Positions 58,201 to 64,000 of a stretch of 64,000 nucleotides of DNA are shown here, in pieces. The stretch is from Scalesia atractyloides (taxonomy: Eukaryota > Streptophyta > Magnoliopsida > Asterales > Asteraceae). The notes beneath the pieces were generated by a model. It saw only the letters and a program-made list of their open reading frames with translations. It did no database searches and had not been told where the DNA came from. The position numbers and the translations under genes are program-made. Location of the stretch: NCBI GenBank assembly GCA_947069175.1, contig CAMTDV010000017.1, forward strand, positions 50,167,137 to 50,231,136. The letters run 5' to 3'. The stretch's first letter is position 1. The number at the start of each line of letters is the position of its first letter.

Positions 58201-58573
58201 AGTGAAACTTAAAACGAGTTCAAAGTTTGAGAACTCAACATTTAAAAAAGGTGAAACTTCAAAGTTAAACAAAAACCAAGATTCTAAGTTCTATATCAAG
58301 AAAGCTAGAAACAAGCTACAATCTTGGGTTGCTAAGAAAAGGCTTTCATCATCAGAAAAACCAAAGTCTGTTAGTGACAAAACTGAAAATGTCAAAACAA
58401 ACGAGTCAGTGATTAAACAGACAAAGAAAGAAAAGGTCAAAACATTTTCAGAATCGACATTGGATGAAATGTTTGATGATGATTTTGAATATGATGAAGA
58501 GTTAGAATATGGTTATGATGCTTATCAGTACAAACCCAAAACTAAAAAGGTTTGGGTTTCATTTTTCAAATAG
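55213..58573 (+). pseudogene. gag of element C
   Basis: Start ATG at 55213 (MEDFHNVFVSQMAYSSNANV), then SMDEFEGWKEKFVNWIQANQ. After a stop at 55588 it continues through KLADALPEGEWTTYLTILKN (55697-56077). The first zinc knuckle, near 56428-56465, is CFRCR*KGHFKREC with a stop inside. 56669-57373 has the acidic N-part, KPCTKCASPCEPC, and a coiled coil (KMLNSTVIEKQKAINMYINT). 57388-58005 is Ser/Asp-rich. The second zinc knuckle CFKCNNVGHIARKC is at about 58043-58085, and 58079-58573 is Lys-rich, ending KTKKVWVSFFK. Five or more lesions. Confidence 0.85.
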
Positions 58574-60622
58574 TTGTTTCATGTGTAGGAGTCCCAAGAT
58601 CCACTCTATCAATTGATACAAGATAGCGGAGCTCCATGAGTATTTAACTTATCTTGAAAGTCATAATCTTTGACGTTTTTGAAATCACAAGTGATTGAAA
58701 AAGAAAAAATTTAAATTTTTTTAGAAAATCCACTCCGTTAAACAGAACACTGATTGTTATACTGAAAAATCACTTAAATTTGATTTCCTACAAGTGGGTT
58801 TTACAAGTTGAGGTTAACAAAGTTTAATGGTTTGTTCTGCTAACAGGTGATGATGCAGACATTGAAAATGAGATCGGACGACGAGTTCTTGTGATCCACA
58901 TTGGTTTGTTATCATTTTAGAATGATATTTCTTAAAATCTAAAAATACGTTTTTGATTTTAGGGGGAGTAAGAAACTTTTTAGAAAAATAAAAAACATAT
59001 GAAAAAGTTGAAAAGTACAAAAACATTTAAAAATTAAAAAAGTACAAAAACATTGAAAAAAGACAAAAAGAATTCGGTGTCACAAAAAGGAAATGATAGT
59101 ACATCAGTGGACTAACACCGTATGCTAAAGAAATGTAAAGTTTAAAAGTGATAAACAAGTCTTACTATGGATGTGTCGATAGGCTCTACACGTTCAGTAG
59201 ATTGTTTCCGGGGTATAAACTAAATTTTACAACTGCTTAATCTTGTGGATTAACACATCTTGGATATATGGACTTAGTACTCCGAAATTTTGATTGAAGG
59301 GTTGCCTTATTCTGAGATACGAGGTCTTTATAGATGATTGATATCTGGGGTATTATACAAGTTCTTCTGATTTTTCGGAAGCAATAGCCTAGAACTTCTA
59401 TAATGCTTTTGCTAAAAACCCCAAATAGCATGCAAAATTTGAAAAGAATCAAAAGATCTAATCATTTGCAATGCTTAAAAGATTCCTTAAGTGGAACACA
59501 CCTTAAAGACGAGCATTCATCTCTTTGTCTGTACGGTAGTACTAACCTGAGCTCTCAAGGTCTCGCATATCCCAGATACAGATATCAATTATGCTATACT
59601 CACCTATAAGATGAAATCTAGGGAATCTAGATTCGGGAGTATATTCAAGAGGTGGGAACCATAGATAACTCAAGTTTCATAATTCATGTCCTAACATATC
59701 TTGGAACAATTGAGAAACGTGATAAAGTTTAAGTGGACAAACATATCGACAATCTAGGTAAACGAGTTTAAAACTTAAAGTCATCAAAAAGGTCAACGGT
59801 ACTGGTGATATGTCTCGAACAACTGATATGATCCTTAGACGCGAATTCACAAAAATATGTCTGTAAATATGTTTGTACATAGTTTACTTTCTTAATTGCT
59901 TTTTAGATAAAAATCAAAAAGATTTTCAGTGTGTTTTAGCATAAACTTTCCAAAATTCAAAAAGATTTTGTTTCTACATTAGTTTTCAATGAGCCAATGT
60001 TGGAGAACAGATCATGAAGTCTGGTAAGGTGCTGAAAAAATGTTCATAGAAAGTTCACTAAATTGAAACTTTAAAATTTGAAGAAAACATCAGTTTGTTC
60101 ATTACGGGTCAAATTGAGGTCATTAACTTGGACTCAGTTGACATGGTTAATCAAAGTTATTAATTTGGATTTGATCAACCAGGTGGATTTCATAATTGAA
60201 ATTTTTTTAGTGAACAAAGGTTCTTAAAATGTTAAAAGTGTTCTTAATTTGAACTTGAAACATCTAAAGGTTTGAAAAGATTGAAGTAAAGTTTGAATCT
60301 GAAATGTTTATTTGATTGTCAGAAAGTATTTAGACAGGAACTAAAGATTGAGGGGGAGTTGATAAAGAGAAGATTGAAGATTTTAGAAAGCTCATAGCTA
60401 GGGGGAGTTTGAAGTCTAAAGACCAAAGCAAAGGGGAGTCTGAAGACTAAAGCTTAAAGCAAGGGAGAGCATGTTGATTAAAAGTTTTATCAAGACAAAG
60501 CTCAAAGAAAAAGAAAGAGGATATAAAGATCAAGATGTTAAAGTTTATTCAAGAACTAAAGATAGGAAGACTCAGAAGATTTTAAAAGTCAAAATGACTG
60601 CGACAACATCCAAGGGGGAGTC
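58574..60622 (+). other. Pol-deletion junction, 3' non-coding region and repeated polypurine runs of element C
   Basis: After gag, the protease active site is just reached (DSGAP-like at about 58620) and then coding stops. About 200 bp of AT-rich DNA follow, then sequence matching the end of pol tail in Copia B (GATGATGCAGACATTG... near 58847). 58960-60310 is homologous to B 22310-23600. Near the end, purine runs recur: GAGGGGGAGTT (about 60351), TAGGGGGAGTTT (about 60401), AAAGGGGAGTCT (about 60431), AAGGGAGAGC (about 60463), and the true PPT CCAAGGGGGAGTC at 60610-60622. Multiple PPT-like copies are known from Sireviruses. The small ORF at 60471 is not convincing. Confidence 0.75.
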
Positions 60623-61047
60623 TGTTGGTGCATATGTCTGTTGCCTACGTCATTATGAATCGAGTCTGAGTGAATAGGGCTAAATCTGTTAGAAATGAGG
60701 CGTATTTAAGTGAGTTCTAGGCCAAGTTCACTTGAGATTGTATGTTTGAAGTCAAGTTCGGCCGAACTTGACTAAATCAAGTTTGCCCAAACTTCCAATG
60801 CTCACCAGCGAACTTGTGTGTGTATAAATAGGTGCCTTGGGATTTCATTTGTAACGGGGATAGATTTTGGCACAGAGACAGCGAAGCTCTGTCGGATCCA
60901 GTTCTCGAATGTATTGAGCTTTAGATCAATGAAAACAACATTTAAATGAGTAATTCTAGTTATTTGGTTAACTTGTCATTAGTTTCCGCCTAATCGGACA
61001 ATAGATAACAAATTTAGGTTCCCGTGCTAATCCTGAACGTTCCTACA
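60623..61047 (+). repeat. 3' LTR of element C
   Basis: Same length and ends as the 5' LTR, preceded by the PPT and followed by TCTCA. Several differences are C-to-T or G-to-A within the palindromes (e.g. CAAGTTTGCCCAAACTT near 60778 where the other LTR has CAAGTTCGCCCGAACTT), consistent with decay of methylated CG sites. Confidence 0.92.
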
Positions 61048-61052
61048 TCTCA

Positions 61053-61491
61053 ATTCACCAAGTTAGTGTTTAGAATGTTAAAGTTATGTTTATATATGAT
61101 TCAGCTCAAAATCTGTAGCAACCAAACCCTTGTCTGCGAAAACCTAACCTACGCGAGCGCGTAGGGTCTTCACACAAGCCGCCGCGTAGCGCAGCGCTAT
61201 AGATTCCAGAAACAAATATTTAATAGCTACGCGTAGCGCGTAGCTCAATTTCTCAGGCCTATGTGTTGCGTCTAGGCCTTATTTCGCCAGATTTCCTCGT
61301 TTTGCGTTCCTGATCCATTCCAACTCGTCCCGAACTTAACTGTCAACTCTTTTCCAGCAGATTTCATCCAATTTAAGCTCGTTTCAGCAACCGAAACTTG
61401 TATAAACAAAAAACTATCAAAAGAAACTATTCTAACTACGAAACGGAACAAAACGACACGAAAACTAAACAAACTCTACATGATAAATGGA
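61053..61491. other. Host DNA with CG-rich inverted repeats
   Basis: Continues the sequence interrupted at 54067. 61148-61250 is rich in CTACGCG / GCGCGTAG words, including 9-bp arms AGCTACGCG and CGCGTAGCT around a 3-base loop at about 61225-61245. No gene supported. Confidence 0.6.
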
Positions 61492-61888
61492 TGTATTTTA
61501 CAATACATCAATGATCAATATATAGTAATATATATTTCGGTTACTTATAATAACCCTAATAATCATCTCTAATTATCTCTTAGGCCCCAAAGCCTAACAC
61601 GTCTAGTACAAGCCCAAATGCAATACGAAGCCTGAAAAACAAAGTTTAATTAAATAAGTAATTAAACGTTATATATATTATTTATAACCCGTATAAATAA
61701 TAAATCCCGTTTTTCGTGGATATACATAATTATTCTAGATAATTATATATTCCATTCCGTTAATTGTTCGTGGTCACCAGTTAACCAAGTTAAGTGGATT
61801 CAATGTTCGTTGCCTAAGGTGTAACTCTTATGGGTCATAGCTCTATCAGCAGCGTTGACTTATCGAACCCGTACATTTAAATCCAACA
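61492..61888 (-). repeat. 3' LTR of a minus-strand Copia remnant
   Basis: On minus it begins TGTTGGATTTAAATGTACGG directly after a purine tract (CAAGTGGGAGAT, complement at 61889-61900), a very common Copia PPT/LTR junction. The far end is set tentatively at 61492 (TGTATTTTAC on plus). About 230 bp of internal sequence follow on the right before the next element; no coding domain is readable in it. Confidence 0.5.
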
Positions 61889-62121
61889 ATCTCCCACTTG
61901 GACGGCCTTCGATTAAATCCTCAACGCAAACAGTCAGCAACGCTCTAGCTGTACATGGCTGCCTCCAACAAGGTATGACACTTTAAAGTAATTAACCAAA
62001 ACACACTGCCATTAGTAACAACTTACTATTGCAAGACAATAGACTTATGGTAATTGTTATTGTTAGTGCACTATCTGTGTGGCCATAGATAGAAATCAAA
62101 ACTATACGTGTAATGTCAAAT

Positions 62122-62692
62122 TGTCTTGAGTCTGTATTATACCGGACAGAGGTTTTGCTAGGTTGTATTAGGATTGTATAGGTCAGGATAGGATTCGATA
62201 CGACACGAGCGGATTTGATCAAGCATGATGTCATCATCCTAGATGATGACATCATATCATCATTACATCATCCAAGTTTGAAGTCAATATGCATGAAAAA
62301 TTAATCAGATTATGTTGAAGATTATATGCTAGATCACACAAGATCAAGTTCGCTTGAAAGCAACTCTTGATGATCTAGATCGCTCGAACCTGGATGCATG
62401 CATTCAAAGGCAACTATAAATATCAGAAGGTGAACCAACTTCGGTGAGAGAACATCACAGAACAACAACTTCGCTCAGAGTCCTCTCAAAAAAATCTCTT
62501 CGGTTCCGATCTAGATCGAGTCGTTTTTTTAACATAGGCGTCGAAACTCTGTCCGGTTGTCGATTAGAACGTAATAAACGTTGATTATTTACTATTTGCT
62601 GTCACAATTACGGTTCGGTTTAACGGATTCCGGACGTTAACCTAGATTAAACGCGGAGTTTGTGTTCTTCGATGAACCGATCCGGAACTTCA
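62122..62692 (+). repeat. 5' LTR of another plus-strand LTR element
   Basis: The right end is firm: ...GGAACTTCA followed by the PBS ATTGGTATCAGAGCTACGG. A TATA-like CTATAAATATC is at about 62415. The left end at TGTCTTGAGTC (62122) is a guess, since the partner LTR is beyond the window. A perfect hairpin lies inside (62226-62254). Confidence 0.55.
62226..62254. repeat. Perfect 13-bp hairpin
   Basis: TGATGTCATCATC and GATGATGACATCA are exact inverted repeats around a CTA loop. The arms contain TGACATCA/TGATGTCA, close to bZIP-type sites. It lies in the U3-like part of the LTR upstream of the TATA-like box. Confidence 0.85.
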
Positions 62693-62694
62693 AT

Positions 62695-62706
62695 TGGTAT
62701 CAGAGC
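62695..62706 (+). other. Primer binding site of the right-edge LTR element
   Basis: TGGTATCAGAGC, an exact initiator methionine tRNA-type PBS, two bases after the LTR end. Confidence 0.85.
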
Positions 62707-64000
62707 TACGGAAGCTCTGTATGTAATTGTTGATCAAATCGGACAAGTTTCGGTAGTTTCCGGTGTGTCGTTTGATAATTTTGAACTGTTTTGGTGAAAT
62801 CGAATGTTTTTCGGTTGATTTAAAACGTGATTTTGAGTTGTTCGGATCATGTTTTGAATTTTCTGATTGATTTCAATCTATTTCGATAGATTTTCGATTA
62901 GTTTCGGTGTGTTTCGGTCAAATTTCGATATGATTCAGTGACAATTTCATACTTATTTGATGAATAGTTTCAGATCTGGATCATAGTTTGTTGTTGAATA
63001 GTAACGAAATGAGCATGATGACTCAGATCTGATCTGATTAAAGTTGATAGATTTGGTAGCATTCAGATCTGAGTTTGTCGTGTAGAAAGCTTTTTTGTTG
63101 ATTCATCAAGAAGCCTAAGTTCTGATTGGCAGGCATAAACTGTTCTTGATCAGATCGAACTTGTTGTGTGGATCGAAGAAGAAATATAATAGCTGGTATA
63201 AAACCATAGAAGAAGAGGAGTTGTTATGATTTGAGTAAGTTGCAGGTTGGTGAATTGTTGTTCTTGAAGAAGGTTATAGATTGTAGTTTAGCTGTCTGGG
63301 TTTATGTCGCAAAGAGTATAAGCAATACCTGGATTTTTAGTGTAAGAAAGATAATATAAGGTTTTGATGGTGACGACTTTTAATAAAAAGTAGGGTTCTA
63401 GTGTTAAGATTTTGAAGAAGAAGGGTGATATAAGCGAACAGTTGTTAAAAGTTTAGGATGGTTGTCATTTGAAAGTGATAAAAAATAAAGAGACCTGATT
63501 AAAAAGGGAAACATATGATTAGGGCTTATTGGATTTCTTCTATGTGAATATAATAAAGTCTATGAAAGAGACAGTTCATAGTATTAGGTGATTGTGAAAA
63601 GCCAAAAAGCTAAATAAAAGTATAAAACTCAAAGAAATATGAAACGTCAAAAGTCTTTTTGAGAACCAACAAACATTTTTTTGGATAAATTTTTTTTTGA
63701 ATTGTCAAAGGTGTTGTTTGTTTTTCTGAGACAAAACGTCTGCAGTCTGCGGACCACATTTGCAGACATCTGTAGCAGAAGTGCTGGACCAAATGTCTAC
63801 AGTCTGCAAGAAGAAGACTGTTTGATTTTTTACTTCTGCAAACTGCTGAAATAAACTGATTTATTAAACTGAAAAGAGTTTTTCAACATTCAAACTTAAA
63901 TAATAGTTATAAAATACTGAAATAATATTCATAAAAATGACAATAACATTTTTTAAATCATTATATCCATGCTTTGCATTAACTGCTCAGCAATCTCATC
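62707..64000 (+). other. Leader of the right-edge LTR element, no ORF yet
   Basis: About 1.3 kb after the PBS without a recognisable gag; it presumably starts beyond the window. The sequence is T- and G-rich. 63735-63830 contains loosely repeated GTCTGCAGTCTGC / TGCAGACATCTG / CTACAGTCTGC words. Confidence 0.5.

Larger units (their letters stand above)
54068..61047 (+). mobile_element. Gag-only Copia element C (Sirevirus-like), pol deleted, TSD TCTCA
   Basis: 6,980 bp with two 425-bp LTRs, a PBS, a palindrome-rich leader, a long gag, a short stretch in place of pol, a 3' non-coding region and a PPT. Perfect TCTCA duplications flank it (54063-54067 and 61048-61052). The LTRs differ at roughly 15-20 positions by eye, about 4%, so insertion is not very recent. 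Gag ends at the same place as in Copia B and the tail of pol resumes at about 58845, so PR, INT, RT and RH were removed. Mobility would have needed enzymes from a relative such as B. Confidence 0.9.

Noticed and set aside
60471..60677. 68-residue Lys-rich ORF near the 3' LTR of element C
   Set aside because: Lies among the purine runs and enters the LTR; composition alone gives the open frame.

Overview
The window is plant nuclear DNA made almost entirely of nested, decayed LTR retrotransposons. It has one recognisable host gene, a CDC20/Fizzy anaphase-promoting-complex co-activator on the minus strand at 47725-49400. The element mix fits a large eudicot genome, probably Asteraceae, but that placement is inference. 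It rests on Sirevirus-type Copia elements with an extra post-pol ORF, a Tat-type Gypsy with two RNase H domains and an antisense gene, and a Tekay/Del-type Gypsy with LTRs of about 3.8 kb. No intact retroelement coding region remains. Every pol and gag is broken by stops, frameshifts or insertions, so domain coordinates are approximate.

Layout. 1-3693: 5' part of a minus-strand Sirevirus-like Copia (element A: gag, leader, PBS, 5' LTR at 3306-3693). 3694-12771: a Tat-lineage Gypsy on plus (gag, PR, RT-RH, second RH, INT, antisense spliced gene, 3' LTR at 12122-12771); A appears to have inserted into its gag region. 12772-44990: a plus-strand Sirevirus-like Copia (element B). The Tat element inserted in its gag, a 2.8-kb non-coding LTR element D (13743-16558) in its gag zinc knuckle, and a hAT-like MITE (26217-26784) and a Tekay Gypsy (26944-44210, TSD GAAAG) in its post-pol ORF. 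The Tekay 3' LTR itself carries a solo LTR (38231-41371, TSD TTAGT) and a 102-bp insertion. 44991-54067: host-like DNA with a 175-bp x3 tandem repeat, CDC20 with decayed copies of its 3' end, a Tourist-like MITE and short tandem duplications. 54068-61047: complete Copia element C (425-bp LTRs, TSD TCTCA) with gag but pol deleted. 61053-64000: a minus-strand Copia LTR remnant and the 5' LTR, PBS and leader of another plus-strand LTR element.

The least explained signals are two kinds of short palindrome that have multiplied inside particular element families. In the Sirevirus-like elements, CAAGTTCGNNCGAACTTG palindromes form arrays in the leader between PBS and gag, spaced mostly about 41 bp, and in the LTR upstream of the TATA box, spaced about 30 bp in element D. 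A sister motif with a TTCGTACGAA core lies upstream of the post-pol ORF of B. In the Tat element the hexamer GGATCC occurs about 28 times in 8.5 kb, in all reading frames and in non-coding DNA. Both look like selection or spread at the DNA/RNA level rather than protein-level constraint. All counts are by eye.
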